Shown here piece by piece: positions 24,076 through 33,410 of a DNA stretch of 33,850 bases (positions are counted from its first letter, which is position 1; each line of letters opens with the position of its first letter). The DNA is from an uncultured Prevotella sp. (lineage in GTDB: Bacteria > Bacteroidota > Bacteroidia > Bacteroidales > Bacteroidaceae), in NCBI GenBank assembly GCA_900546345.1, contig URCI01000031.1, positions 1 through 33,850 on the forward strand. The letters run 5' to 3'. Under the pieces are notes generated by a model that saw nothing but the letters and a program-made list of their open reading frames with translations, was not told the DNA's origin and searched no databases. The position numbers and the translations under genes were made by a program.

Positions 24076-25617
24076 ATGAAGTCGCGCATCGAGATCATGG
24101 ACTCTACGCTGCGTGACGGTGAACAGACCAACGGCGTCAGCTTCTTGCCGCACGAGAAGCTGATGATTGCACGTCTGTTATTGGAGAAAGTAAACGTTGA
24201 CCGGTTGGAAGTGGCTTCGGCACGTGTGTCTGAAGGTGAGAAGGACGCTGTCACCGGCATCTGCCGCTTCGCTGACGAAGCCGGGTATCTCGACCGCATA
24301 GAGGTGCTGGGCTTTGTCGACCATAACAAAAGTGTGGACTGGATTGCTGACACAGGTTGTCACGTGATCAACCTCCTTGCCAAAGGATCCTATAAGCACT
24401 GTACACAGCAGTTGCATAAGACGCCCGAACAGCATATCGAGGACATCCTCGATGTGCTCGACTACGCTGAGAGCAAGCACTTCCGCGTGAACCTCTACCT
24501 TGAGGATTGGAGTTCTGGCATGATCAACTCACCGGAATATGTCTACCAGATGATGGAGGCGATGAAACACACCAACATCGAACGCTTCCTGCTGCCTGAC
24601 ACGCTGGGCATCCTCACGCCGACACAGTGCGAGGACTTCATCACGAAGATGGTGGATATGTACCCCGACAAGCGCTTTGACTTCCATGCCCACAACGACT
24701 ACGACATGGCGGTGGCAGACTCTTTGGCCGCTGTACGCTGCGGAGCGTCAGGCATTCACGTCACCGTCAACGGTCTTGGTGAGCGTTGCGGCAATGCCCC
24801 GCTGTCAAGCATAGAGGCGGTTTTGAAAGATATGTGCGGCGTGAAGACGAATATCGTCGAAAGCCAACTCAACATGATCAGCCGCGTGGTGGAGGGATAC
24901 AGTGGCATCGCAGTGTCGCCCAATGAGCCGATCGTCGGTGAGAATGTGTTCACACAGGTAGCCGGCGTGCACGCCGATGGTGATAAAAAGGACAATCTCT
25001 ATAGCAATGCACTGAAGCCTGAGCGCTTCGGACGCAAACGCGAGTTCGCCCTCGGTAAGAATTCAGGCAAAGCCAACATCGAGAAAAACCTCGAAGAACT
25101 CGGCATGACTCTCACACCGGAACAGATTCGGAAGGTCACGCAGCGCATCACGGAACTCGGTGATCGCAAGGAGGTGGTCACACAAGACGATCTGCCCTAT
25201 ATCGTTTCTGATGTCCTCAACCGACACGATGCCATGGAAGAGCGGGTAAAACTCTTGAGCTACATGGTCTCTACGTCCTATGGACTGAAGCCAATCGCCA
25301 GTCTGAAGGTAGAAGTCAACGGCAAAGTCTACACGGCCGACGCCACCGGCGACGGTCAGTACGATGCCTTTGTAAAGGCACTCCGCAAGGTTTATCGCGA
25401 GAACCTCAACCGTACTTTCCCACGTCTGACCAACTATAGTGTCACCATCCCGCCAGGCGGTCACACCGATGCCCTCGTACAGACCATCATCACTTGGCAG
25501 GATGACAATGGAAGGGTGATCCGTACACACGGTCTCGATGCCGATCAGACGGAGGCTGCCATCAAAGCAACCTTCAAGATGCTCAACATCTTTGAAGAAG
25601 AAAATACCAAGAAATAA
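24076..25617 (+). CDS. Second isopropylmalate synthase-like enzyme, possible citramalate synthase
   Basis: 513 residues from ATG 24076 (519 from ATG 24058, which overlaps leuD by 13 bases). Same layout as LeuA: catalytic start IMDSTLRDGEQTNGVSFLP, metal site DFHAHNDYDMA, VNGLGERCGNAPLSSIEAVL, and a C-terminal LeuA-type regulatory domain from about residue 380. It is clearly diverged from the LeuA three genes upstream, with VEVASARVSEGE-like substrate-pocket sequence (RLEVASARVSEGEKDAV). Homologues in this operon position are annotated variously as 2-isopropylmalate or (R)-citramalate synthase. Because LeuCD and LeuB can carry citramalate on to 2-oxobutyrate, and the leader is Ile-rich, I favour citramalate synthase (isoleucine branch), but the sequence alone does not prove it. 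Confidence 0.82.
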   Translation: MKSRIEIMDSTLRDGEQTNGVSFLPHEKLMIARLLLEKVNVDRLEVASARVSEGEKDAVTGICRFADEAGYLDRIEVLGFVDHNKSVDWIADTGCHVINLLAKGSYKHCTQQLHKTPEQHIEDILDVLDYAESKHFRVNLYLEDWSSGMINSPEYVYQMMEAMKHTNIERFLLPDTLGILTPTQCEDFITKMVDMYPDKRFDFHAHNDYDMAVADSLAAVRCGASGIHVTVNGLGERCGNAPLSSIEAVLKDMCGVKTNIVESQLNMISRVVEGYSGIAVSPNEPIVGENVFTQVAGVHADGDKKDNLYSNALKPERFGRKREFALGKNSGKANIEKNLEELGMTLTPEQIRKVTQRITELGDRKEVVTQDDLPYIVSDVLNRHDAMEERVKLLSYMVSTSYGLKPIASLKVEVNGKVYTADATGDGQYDAFVKALRKVYRENLNRTFPRLTNYSVTIPPGGHTDALVQTIITWQDDNGRVIRTHGLDADQTEAAIKATFKMLNIFEEENTKK

Positions 25618-25639
25618 ATAATAGCAAAGAAACAAGGAT

Positions 25640-26701
25640 ATGAAATTAAACATTGCCGTTCTCCCCGGCGACGGTATCGGACCGGAGATCATGCCGCAGG
25701 CACTTCATGTATTGGATGCTGTGGCCAAGAAGTTCAACCATGAGTTTACGTATCACGAAGCTATCTGTGGTGCTCACGCCATCGATGCCGTGGGGGATCC
25801 CTTCCCCGATGAGACGTTCAAGACCTGTATGGATGCCGATGCCGTGCTCTTCGCCGCTGTAGGTGATCCACGTTTTGACAACGATCCTACACTGAAGGTG
25901 CGCCCCGAGACTGGTTTGCTGGCTATGCGCAAGAAACTCGGACTCTTTGCCAACGTGCGCCCCGTGGCTACTTTCGACTGCCTGCTCCACAAGAGCCCGC
26001 TGAAAGAAGAACTCATCAAAGGCGCAGACTTCGTCGTCATCCGTGAATTGACTGGTGGTATGTACTTCGGAGAGAAATACCAGGACGACGAAAAGGCTTA
26101 CGATACAGATATCTATCATCGTTCTGAGATCGAACGCATCCTGAAAGTAGCCTTTGAATTCGCTGAGCGCCGCAATCACCATCTCACAGTCGTCGACAAG
26201 GCTAACGTTCTGGCCAGCTCACGTCTGTGGCGCCAGGTGGCCAAAGAGATGGAGCCGAAATATCCCGATGTCAACGTCGACTATATGTTCATCGACAACT
26301 GCTCGATGCGTGTACTCACAGAGCCGCGCTTCTTCGATGTCATCGTCACGGAGAACACCTTCGGCGACATTCTCACCGACGAGACCAGTGCCATCACGGG
26401 TTCCATGGGCCTCCAGCCATCTGCTTCCCTCGGCGAGCACACACCGCTCTTCGAGCCTGTCCACGGTTCATGGCCTCAGGCAGCTGGCAAGAATCTCGCC
26501 AATCCTTTGGCTCAGATCCTCTCTGCTGCAATGATGCTTGAGCACTTCGGACTGAACAAGGAGGGCGCACTCATCCGTGAGGCCTGCAACCAAAGCCTGG
26601 AACAAAATGTGCGCACACCTGAAATCCAAGTTGAAGGTGGCAAGCACTATGGTACAAAAGAAGTTGGCGAGTGGATCGTCAACTACATCGAGAACAAATA
26701 A
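25640..26701 (+). CDS. leuB: 3-isopropylmalate dehydrogenase
   Basis: 353 residues. NAD-dependent oxidation and decarboxylation of 3-isopropylmalate. Begins LNIAVLPGDGIGPEIMPQAL; substrate arginines lie in RPETGLLAMRKKL and NVRPVATFD; the signature NTFGDILTDETSAITGSMG-type loop is present and the nucleotide-binding HGSWPQAAGKNLANPLAQIL follows. Last gene of the operon, 22 bases after the second synthase, with a long perfect terminator 95 bases downstream. Confidence 0.96.
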   Translation: MKLNIAVLPGDGIGPEIMPQALHVLDAVAKKFNHEFTYHEAICGAHAIDAVGDPFPDETFKTCMDADAVLFAAVGDPRFDNDPTLKVRPETGLLAMRKKLGLFANVRPVATFDCLLHKSPLKEELIKGADFVVIRELTGGMYFGEKYQDDEKAYDTDIYHRSEIERILKVAFEFAERRNHHLTVVDKANVLASSRLWRQVAKEMEPKYPDVNVDYMFIDNCSMRVLTEPRFFDVIVTENTFGDILTDETSAITGSMGLQPSASLGEHTPLFEPVHGSWPQAAGKNLANPLAQILSAAMMLEHFGLNKEGALIREACNQSLEQNVRTPEIQVEGGKHYGTKEVGEWIVNYIENK

Positions 26702-26795
26702 CAAAGCAGAAGTGCACATCCGTGCAATGAGTTGCTGCGTATCATAGTTATATATGGCGGAGGGCTTCTGCCTTTCCGTCATTCCTAAACAAAAT

Positions 26796-26829
26796 GATCC
26801 CCTTGCTGCATATGAGCAGCAAGGGGATC
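26796..26829. terminator. Bidirectional terminator between leuB and pgm
   Basis: GATCCCCTTGCTGC (26796-26809) and GCAGCAAGGGGATC (26816-26829), a perfect 14-bp stem with a 6-base loop; followed rightward by GTTTATTTGTT and leftward by ATTTTGTTT. Confidence 0.92.
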
Positions 26830-26857
26830 GTTTATTTGTTATTTATAAGAAGGAAAA

Positions 26858-28612
26858 TCAGTCATTTTCCAGTCCAAGGCTCTTCTTGATCGCCTCGATC
26901 TTCTTCATACCCTTCTTGTCAAGCTCTTCATACTGGGAGGCACTCGACATGCTGTCCTTCACCTCGATGTAGAACTTGATCTTCGGCTCGGTTCCGGACG
27001 GACGGACGCTCACCTTGGTGTCATCGTCGCAGAACCACTGCAGCACGTTGCTGGGCTCCGGCATCACGAGATCCGTCACCTTGCCATCAGCAGCTGTAGC
27101 CTTCAGCGTCTTGTAATCTTTCCACAGCACGACCTTGGAACCACCGAGCTCCTTCGGCGGGTTGGCGCGGAAGTCACTCATCATCTTCTGGATCTCTTCT
27201 GCACCACTCTTGCCCGGACGCTCAACGTTCACCGTGAACTCCTTGGAGAAACCATATTCGAGATAGATGCCCATCAGGATATCGTAGAGAGTCTTGCCTT
27301 GATCCTTGGCATAAGCACAGATCTCTGCCAACAATGAGCAAGCAGACACAGCATCCTTGTCGCGAACGAAGTCCTCAGCCAGGAAGCCATAGCTCTCCTC
27401 ACCGCCACCGATATACTGCTGTTTGCCTTCCGAGAGTTTGATCTCGCGGGCAATCCACTTAAAGCCCGTGTAGCAGTCACGCATCTCGATATTTTGCTTT
27501 TCAGCGATCTTGCGAATCACTTCCGTGGTGACGATCGTCTTCACGATGAAGTCCGTCGGCTTGAGCAAGCCCTTAGCCTTGCGGTTCGTGATGATATACC
27601 ACAGGAAGATCAGACAGGTCTGGTTGCCATTGATGAGCACCCACTCGCCCTTGTCGTTCTTGCAAGCCATGCCCACGCGGTCAGCATCAGGGTCAGAAGC
27701 CATGAGGATGTCAGCGTCGAGTTTCTTGGCGTCACGCAGTCCGAGCGTCAGAGCCTCGGCAAATTCCGGGTTAGGACGGTCAACAGTTGGGAAGTTGCCG
27801 TCTTTGATCATCTGCTCAGGTACACAGTGCACATTGTCAAATCCCCAATAAGCCAGAGAACGCGGAATCATCACGCGACCGGCTCCGTGGAGCGGTGTAT
27901 AGACGATCTTCAGATCATGCTGGCGATGGATCACCTCACGGTCGATGGAAATCGTGCGGATCTGGCGCAGATAAGGCTCGTCGATATCCTCACCAATAAT
28001 TTGGATGAGATCTTTATTCGGCTCAAACTTCACATCGTCGATGGTCACCTTGTTCACCTCGTCAATGATGCCCTTGTCATGAGGAGCCAACACCTGTGCT
28101 CCGTCCTCCCAATAAGCCTTGTAACCATTATACTCGCGTGGATTGTGACTGGCCGTGATGTTCACACCAGCCTGAGCCTTGAGATAGCGAATGGCAAATG
28201 AGCACTCAGGAGTCGGGCGCAAGTCATCAAAGATGTAAGCCTTGATGCCGTTGGCTGAGAAGATGTGAGCCACCGTCTCGGCATACAGGCGACTGTTGTT
28301 GCGGCAATCGTGGCAGACGACAACAGAGATCTGCTCACGATCCTTGAAATTCTTCTTCAGATAGTTGGCAAAACCTTGCGTGGCCATACCAACTACATAG
28401 ATGTTCATGCGATTTGAACCGGGACCCATGATACCGCGCAGTCCACCGGTACCAAATTCCAAGTCTTTATAGAAACTCTCGATGAGCTGTGTCTTGTCAG
28501 GATTGTCAAGCATTGCCTGAACTTCTTTGCGTGTCTGCTCGTCAAACGAAGGCGAGAGCCAAGCTTTTGCCTTTGCCTCACACTGGGCAATGAGCGCTGC
28601 GTTGTTTTCCAT
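26858..28612 (-). CDS. Phosphoglucomutase/phosphomannomutase
   Basis: 584 residues of the alpha-D-phosphohexomutase family, length typical of the long Bacteroidota/Firmicutes PGM type. The phosphoserine loop is NITASHNPREYNG (Ser155), the metal loop SDPDADRVGM (Asp307, Asp309, Asp311), the sugar loop GGGEESYGF and the phosphate-binding loop RPSGTEPKIKFY. It interconverts hexose 1- and 6-phosphates in the cytoplasm, linking glycolysis to nucleotide-sugar synthesis. Monocistronic, own promoter, convergent with leuB. Confidence 0.94.
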   Translation of the reverse strand: MENNAALIAQCEAKAKAWLSPSFDEQTRKEVQAMLDNPDKTQLIESFYKDLEFGTGGLRGIMGPGSNRMNIYVVGMATQGFANYLKKNFKDREQISVVVCHDCRNNSRLYAETVAHIFSANGIKAYIFDDLRPTPECSFAIRYLKAQAGVNITASHNPREYNGYKAYWEDGAQVLAPHDKGIIDEVNKVTIDDVKFEPNKDLIQIIGEDIDEPYLRQIRTISIDREVIHRQHDLKIVYTPLHGAGRVMIPRSLAYWGFDNVHCVPEQMIKDGNFPTVDRPNPEFAEALTLGLRDAKKLDADILMASDPDADRVGMACKNDKGEWVLINGNQTCLIFLWYIITNRKAKGLLKPTDFIVKTIVTTEVIRKIAEKQNIEMRDCYTGFKWIAREIKLSEGKQQYIGGGEESYGFLAEDFVRDKDAVSACSLLAEICAYAKDQGKTLYDILMGIYLEYGFSKEFTVNVERPGKSGAEEIQKMMSDFRANPPKELGGSKVVLWKDYKTLKATAADGKVTDLVMPEPSNVLQWFCDDDTKVSVRPSGTEPKIKFYIEVKDSMSSASQYEELDKKGMKKIEAIKKSLGLEND

Positions 28613-28650
28613 GATATGATATCTTTGTTAGAAATATTTAGTTCTATGGG

Positions 28651-28658
28651 CAAAGATA
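28651..28658 (-). promoter_or_regulatory. -7 box of the phosphoglucomutase gene
   Basis: Minus-strand TATCTTTG (28658 to 28651), 39 bases before the ATG. Confidence 0.65.
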
Positions 28659-28702
28659 GCAATTATTTACGATAAACTCGCTTCACTACAGATAAAAATT
28701 TG

Positions 28703-28710
28703 TAAATTTG
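28703..28710 (+). promoter_or_regulatory. -7 box of the DUF4491-rlmH pair
   Basis: TAAATTTG at 28703-28710, 18 bases before the ATG at 28728. It faces the phosphoglucomutase promoter across 45 bases. Confidence 0.6.
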
Positions 28711-28727
28711 TACCAAAAGTAAAAGGA

Positions 28728-29060
28728 ATGCATTTCACAGGACTACTTCTCGCTATCAGCACCTTTATTATAATAGGTGTCTTTCATCCCGTTGTCATCA
28801 AGACGGAATATTATTTTGGAACACGCCCTTGGTGGCTGTTCCTTGTTGCAGGTCTCGCCTGTGTCGCGGCATCATTGTGTATCGCCGAAACGATACTTTC
28901 TGCCATCATCGGTGTGACCGGAGCCAGTCTTTTATGGTCGATCGGGGAACTCTTTGAACAGAAGAAAAGAGTGGAACGCGGCTGGTTCCCCATGAATCCC
29001 AAGCGTAAAGACCAATATTCAAACGGTAAAAACGTCGCCCACTCAAAAGATCAGCCATGA
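28728..29060 (+). CDS. DUF4491 family membrane protein
   Basis: 110 residues with three hydrophobic segments: LLLAISTFIIIGVFHPVVIK, WWLFLVAGLACVAASLCIAE and SAIIGVTGASLLWSIGELFE, then a cytoplasmic tail with the conserved-looking EQKKRVERGWFPMNPKRK. This is the DUF4491 pattern common in Bacteroidota and anaerobic Firmicutes; function unknown. Its stop overlaps the rlmH start by ATGA, so the two are coupled. Confidence 0.85.
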   Translation: MHFTGLLLAISTFIIIGVFHPVVIKTEYYFGTRPWWLFLVAGLACVAASLCIAETILSAIIGVTGASLLWSIGELFEQKKRVERGWFPMNPKRKDQYSNGKNVAHSKDQP

Positions 29061-29527
29061 AAACCATCCTCATTCTTGTCGGAAAGACACAAAACAAGCA
29101 TTTCGTCGCCGGTATCAAAGACTATACCGAGCGCATTGGACACTACATGCCTTTCGAGATCCGTACCATTCCGGAACTGAAAAATACCAAAAGCCTTACT
29201 GAGGCACAACAAAAAGAAAAGGAGGGGCAGCTGATCCTGCAAGAATTGCAAGCCAGTGACACCGTTGTGCTCCTTGACGAGCATGGCAAGGAATACCGTT
29301 CCATTGAACTGGCTGCCTGGTTGCAACACAAGCAGAACACGGCGCGCCGTCTGGTCTTTATCATCGGAGGACCTTATGGCTTCTCACCGGAGATATACGC
29401 AAGAGCCAATGACAAGATCTCACTCTCGCGGTTGACTTTCAGTCATCAGATGGTACGGCTCATCTTCACCGAACAGCTCTATCGGGCTTGTACGATCATC
29501 AAAGGTGAGCCATACCATCACGAATAA
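29057..29527 (+). CDS. rlmH: 23S rRNA pseudouridine-1915 N3-methyltransferase
   Basis: 156 residues, the usual RlmH length. SPOUT-fold methyltransferase that modifies pseudouridine 1915 in helix 69 on the assembled ribosome using SAM. Visible family blocks: TILILVGKT at the start, VVLLDEHGKEYRS, FIIGGPYGFSPE (SAM-binding knot) and the C-terminal SLSRLTFSHQMVRLIFTEQL with YRACTIIKGEPYHHE. Downstream it meets the esterase gene with a 29-base gap, convergent, without a clear hairpin. Confidence 0.96.
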   Translation: MKTILILVGKTQNKHFVAGIKDYTERIGHYMPFEIRTIPELKNTKSLTEAQQKEKEGQLILQELQASDTVVLLDEHGKEYRSIELAAWLQHKQNTARRLVFIIGGPYGFSPEIYARANDKISLSRLTFSHQMVRLIFTEQLYRACTIIKGEPYHHE

Positions 29528-29556
29528 ACCAGCTTACTGCTAAAGTTCGTCCGCCA

Positions 29557-31509
29557 CTACTTAAAGAGCTTGACTACAAACTCCTTGAGACAGCGACGCC
29601 ATGTCAGCCATTCATGGGCTGTTCCGGGCGAGACATAGTCCTCTACCTTCACGCCTGCGCCTCTGAGATCCTTGATCAGCTTAGACGTGCCCATGTTTTC
29701 CTCACTGCCGCAACCGAGGAAGAGCGTATGCAACTTGCTGTTGACTTCTTCGGGGCGTGAGAAGACGCCATTGTAAGTCTTGTTGACATCCAGTCCAAAG
29801 ATGGCGCCACTGAATCCCCCGCAATAAGCGAACTTGTCAAGATGGGTAAATACCATGTCGAAAGTCTGATGTCCACCCCATGACAGACCCGCCATGGCGC
29901 GATGATCGCGGTCGCTCTTCGTGCGGAAACTCTTGTCGATGGTAGGGATCAGATCATTGATGAGCACCTGATAGAAAGTTGCTCCATACTTGCTCAATCC
30001 GGCTTGGTTGCCACCGTCCTTATCTGGGCGATAAGGAGCTTTCACGTCTCCACTCTCCATCACGACAATCATCGGCACCGCCTTTCCTTCCGCGATCAGA
30101 TTGTCCATAATGTTCTGCATCTTACCTTGATGGCTCCATCCGGTCTCGTCCTCGCCCATACCATGCTGAAGGTAGAGCACGGGATAGCGTTTCTTTCCCT
30201 GCTCATATTCCGCCGGCGTATAGACCATTGCTCGACGCCACTGCTGCGTGGAGCTGGCATAATACTGTAACGAGCGCACCTGTCCTTTTGCCACTCCCTG
30301 CTGGGGACGGTAGTAATTACCCTCAACACCCTCGGGAACCTCCAAGCCGCTTGCCTGGCGACAGCAACCAAAGAAGGTGTCTGTAGCAGGATCGGTCACT
30401 TGCACGCCGTCGACCCAGAAGAAATAATAATGGAAGCCAACAGGCAAGGGGTCACTCACACCGGTCCATGTGCCTTTCTCATCACGCTGCATATCGTATT
30501 TCTTACCACAGATATCAGCCACTACATGCTGCGCAGCAGGAGCGTGCAGACGGAAATAAGCGCGTCTGTTACCGTCAATCTTCGGGAAGTCATTGCCCGG
30601 TTCGGCCGTCTCGCTCGTCACGGCATCGGCCGGAACAGCCACAGTCTTGAACACAGGATAGCCCAGGAGCGACAACATCTTATAGGCGTAGCGACGTCCG
30701 AGCTCGCGATAGCCAGCCGCGTCAAAGTGGAGATTGTCGGGGCCGTTGGTGCATCCTTCTGAAGAAATCACGTGTGCCGTATGGATCGTCTCCGGCAGTT
30801 TGTCGATAATGGCGTTCATTGCCACACAGCGTCCGTGGCCGTCAGCACGCACCACCTCACCGGCAAGCAAGGGCACCTCTTCTGATTTCAGATGCAAGTC
30901 AGCGATGAGCTGGTTATATACCCACGCCACCTTCTCGGGCCAACGCAAGTCACCCGTGTTGCTCTCGCCCTGATGGAGCAGGATGCCTTTGATGACACCG
31001 GCCTGCTGAGCCTTGCGTGCTAAGGTCACCAAACGGTTATAAGGATTGTTGCCGTAGCAGGCGAGCATACCCTTCATCCATTGTGGTGCACGCGTTTTAA
31101 CATAGTTGTCGACCGAGTCGCGCATAAAAGTCTCGATATGACAACCGCCGACAGCCACGGTGATCACGCCGACTCTCACATTCTTTGGCAGCCGTGCCAC
31201 CATCTCACGACCAAAATAATCCACCGGAGTAAGACCTGTATTCTCGCGGCAAAGTGGCGGCGTGGCAGTATACCACTCCCCCATCTTACGCCCCAACTTG
31301 TGGTCGTCGACGGCAGCCATCATCTGGAATCGCGGATCCACACCCGTGAGATCTTGCGGTTCTATCTTGGCGTTGCCCTCCATATTGCTTTGCCCGAAGC
31401 AGAGGAAGATATAGAAGTTAGGATCAGGGGCCGCTTTCATGCTCCCAGGTAACAACCACAGCGCCAATGCCAAAAGGCAGAGATGTCGGAAATAAGGAAT
31501 GATGTTCAT
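29557..31509 (-). CDS. Two-headed CE6-CE1 carbohydrate esterase
   Basis: 650 residues from ATG 31509 with a signal peptide (CLLALALWLLPGSMKA). Domain 1 (about 30-285) is an SGNH esterase of the CE6/sialate O-acetylesterase type: nucleophile Ser41 in FGQSNMEGN, HQGESNTG (179-186), and Asp258-His261 in DNLHFDAAGY; expected to remove acetyl groups from xylan. A small beta domain (about 310-390; RRAYFRLHAPAAQHV to VDGVQVTDPATDTFF) looks like the CBM48-like N-terminal module of Bacteroidota CE1 enzymes. Domain 2 (about 410-650) is a CE1 esterase D fold with Ser543 in AGLSWGG and His632 in GTAHEW, expected to cut feruloyl or acetyl esters. The upstream TTG-started extension crosses the -7 box and was rejected. 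Confidence 0.9.
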   Translation of the reverse strand: MNIIPYFRHLCLLALALWLLPGSMKAAPDPNFYIFLCFGQSNMEGNAKIEPQDLTGVDPRFQMMAAVDDHKLGRKMGEWYTATPPLCRENTGLTPVDYFGREMVARLPKNVRVGVITVAVGGCHIETFMRDSVDNYVKTRAPQWMKGMLACYGNNPYNRLVTLARKAQQAGVIKGILLHQGESNTGDLRWPEKVAWVYNQLIADLHLKSEEVPLLAGEVVRADGHGRCVAMNAIIDKLPETIHTAHVISSEGCTNGPDNLHFDAAGYRELGRRYAYKMLSLLGYPVFKTVAVPADAVTSETAEPGNDFPKIDGNRRAYFRLHAPAAQHVVADICGKKYDMQRDEKGTWTGVSDPLPVGFHYYFFWVDGVQVTDPATDTFFGCCRQASGLEVPEGVEGNYYRPQQGVAKGQVRSLQYYASSTQQWRRAMVYTPAEYEQGKKRYPVLYLQHGMGEDETGWSHQGKMQNIMDNLIAEGKAVPMIVVMESGDVKAPYRPDKDGGNQAGLSKYGATFYQVLINDLIPTIDKSFRTKSDRDHRAMAGLSWGGHQTFDMVFTHLDKFAYCGGFSGAIFGLDVNKTYNGVFSRPEEVNSKLHTLFLGCGSEENMGTSKLIKDLRGAGVKVEDYVSPGTAHEWLTWRRCLKEFVVKLFK

Positions 31510-31538
31510 GTGTATTATAGATTTAGTTTTTCTATTTG

Positions 31539-31546
31539 CAAAGATA
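31539..31546 (-). promoter_or_regulatory. -7 box of the esterase gene
   Basis: Minus-strand TATCTTTG (31546 to 31539), 30 bases before ATG 31509. Confidence 0.65.
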
Positions 31547-31651
31547 GGGCGAATTGGCAAAACCGACTTTACAATATGTATCATATAGTTGTCGAAAACG
31601 TTTCACACATAAAAACTTAGTAAAAGATAGAATAGAATAGAAGAAAAACAT

Positions 31652-31659
31652 TACCTTTG
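31652..31659 (+). promoter_or_regulatory. -7 box of the M6 protease gene
   Basis: TACCTTTG at 31652-31659, 27 bases before the ATG. It is divergent from the esterase promoter across about 105 bases, an arrangement open to shared regulation. Confidence 0.65.
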
Positions 31660-31685
31660 CAACCTATTGCAAACATTGAGAACCC

Positions 31686-33332
31686 ATGCGAAAACTTCTA
31701 CTTTCAACAATAGCCGCTTGTCTGTGGGCAATGCAGGGAGCGGCACAAGAAGGCAACGAAATCATTCTGCCACACGGAAAATGCGGCACCTCTATGATCA
31801 TAGAGCGGGAGAGAGCCACCAACCGCATTGCCAGCAGAGCTATAGGAAGCCAATATCCCAGCTATGTTCCCCACAAAGGAAGCATTGCGATCCCCGTCAT
31901 CCTTGTCAACTTCAAGGATGTGCATTTCAGCATCAACAAGCCGAGAGAAGCTTTTGAACAGTTTTTCAATGGAACGGAGCAAAAGAGTATGGGCAACGGC
32001 AATGCTAAGAACCATGGTTCCGTCGCCCAGTATTTCTCAGATATGAGTTCCGGTGCTTTCACTCCAAAGTTCAAGATCTACGGTCCCGTGACATTAGACA
32101 AGGACGAGACCTATTATGGAGGAAACACTCATGGAAGCAATTCCGACGAGAAGCCGAGAGACTTGGTGAAGGATGCGATAGCCAAGCTCCAGAGTAGTAG
32201 CGAGAAAATTGACGACGCGACAGCATTCTGTGCCGATGGCACAAGCGTAGACTGTGTGTACATCCTCTATGCAGGTGTAGGACAGAACTACAGTACATAC
32301 CCCAACGCTACCGACGACGTGGCCACCGCCGTATGGGCGAACACGAGCACCGTCAGTGGTTCGCTCGCAGGAAAGAACCTGCACTGGTACAGCATGGCCG
32401 GAGAGCTGACACCTGTCAAGCTCAACAGCAGCGAAAGTATCAACACGAGCAACGGCACCATTCCTTGTATAGCTGGTGTAGGCGTCACTTGTCATGAGTT
32501 GAGTCATGCCCTCGGTTTACCCGACTTCTACCCTACCTCTGCCTCTGCACAGGTCGACAACCAGGAAATGGAATATTGGGATCTCATGGACGGAGGGGAA
32601 TATGCCAACAACGGTTTCAGCCCTACCGCCTACACTGCATGGGAAAAACAGCAAATGGGATGGCCGGTAAGCATCACAGAACTGACCGCCGACCAGCAAG
32701 TAACCATGGACAACTCCACAGAAGCAGGCGGCACTGCCTATAAGATCGTCAATCCCGACAACAGCGATGAGTATTTTATGTTGGAAAGTATCCAAAGGAA
32801 AAACTGGAACCAACACCAATATGGTAGTGGACTGCTTGTCTATCATGTCAACGAGCCGAACCATGGCACCGTTAACATCTACGATACTTATAACAACAAG
32901 AAAGGCTTTCCGGGCATGGCCATAGTGCCAGCTGACGGAGCCTGCCTGTCGGCTTATGTTGAAGCCGACATTGACGACTACTACACCAGCCTCAAAGGCG
33001 ATCTGTTTCCAGGCACAGGCAATGTCTCCAACATGTCCGTCACGGAACTCAGCGATAGCCATGCGCAACCCAACTGGTGCTGGTACAACGCTGACAAAAC
33101 AGCTACTTTGGCAACCAACAAAGCTTTGAAGAACATCACTTACGACACAGCGTCGGGCATCATCACGTTTAACTATGTTCATGATGTAGCGTCGGGCATC
33201 GTCAACATCGAACAAGACAAGGCTTCCTCCCATAAGATCTACACGCTCTACGGACGCTATGTCGGGCAGGACCTCCGTGTGCTGCCACGTGGTATATATA
33301 TAATAGGTGGTAAGAAGATCGTGAAATCATAG
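31686..33332 (+). CDS. Secreted M6-family metalloprotease with sorting tail
   Basis: 548 residues with a signal peptide (MRKLLLSTIAACLWAMQGAA). M6 (immune inhibitor A-like) catalytic domain from about 65 to 330: zinc site TCHELSHALGLPDFY (His270, Glu271, His274, third ligand probably Asp280) and Met-turn YWDLMDGG (Met301). The following 150 residues are beta-rich. The last 45 residues, with KIYTLYGRYVGQDLRVLPRG and IYIIGGKKIVKS, match the Prevotella-type C-terminal secretion/sorting tail, which in related species is recognised by the type IX system. It should digest extracellular proteins. A terminator follows within 20 bases. Confidence 0.9.
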   Translation: MRKLLLSTIAACLWAMQGAAQEGNEIILPHGKCGTSMIIERERATNRIASRAIGSQYPSYVPHKGSIAIPVILVNFKDVHFSINKPREAFEQFFNGTEQKSMGNGNAKNHGSVAQYFSDMSSGAFTPKFKIYGPVTLDKDETYYGGNTHGSNSDEKPRDLVKDAIAKLQSSSEKIDDATAFCADGTSVDCVYILYAGVGQNYSTYPNATDDVATAVWANTSTVSGSLAGKNLHWYSMAGELTPVKLNSSESINTSNGTIPCIAGVGVTCHELSHALGLPDFYPTSASAQVDNQEMEYWDLMDGGEYANNGFSPTAYTAWEKQQMGWPVSITELTADQQVTMDNSTEAGGTAYKIVNPDNSDEYFMLESIQRKNWNQHQYGSGLLVYHVNEPNHGTVNIYDTYNNKKGFPGMAIVPADGACLSAYVEADIDDYYTSLKGDLFPGTGNVSNMSVTELSDSHAQPNWCWYNADKTATLATNKALKNITYDTASGIITFNYVHDVASGIVNIEQDKASSHKIYTLYGRYVGQDLRVLPRGIYIIGGKKIVKS

Positions 33333-33350
33333 ACAAGCAACCATAAAAAG

Positions 33351-33377
33351 AGCCGCCGCACATTATGTACGACGGCT
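33351..33377. terminator. Hairpin between convergent protease and CBM protein genes
   Basis: AGCCGCCG (33351-33358) and CGACGGCT (33370-33377) pair with one mismatch around an 11-base loop. T tracts are short on both sides. Confidence 0.6.
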
Positions 33378-33410
33378 TATCGATATATCGTCGAAAGTGA
33401 ACAAGCTTTT

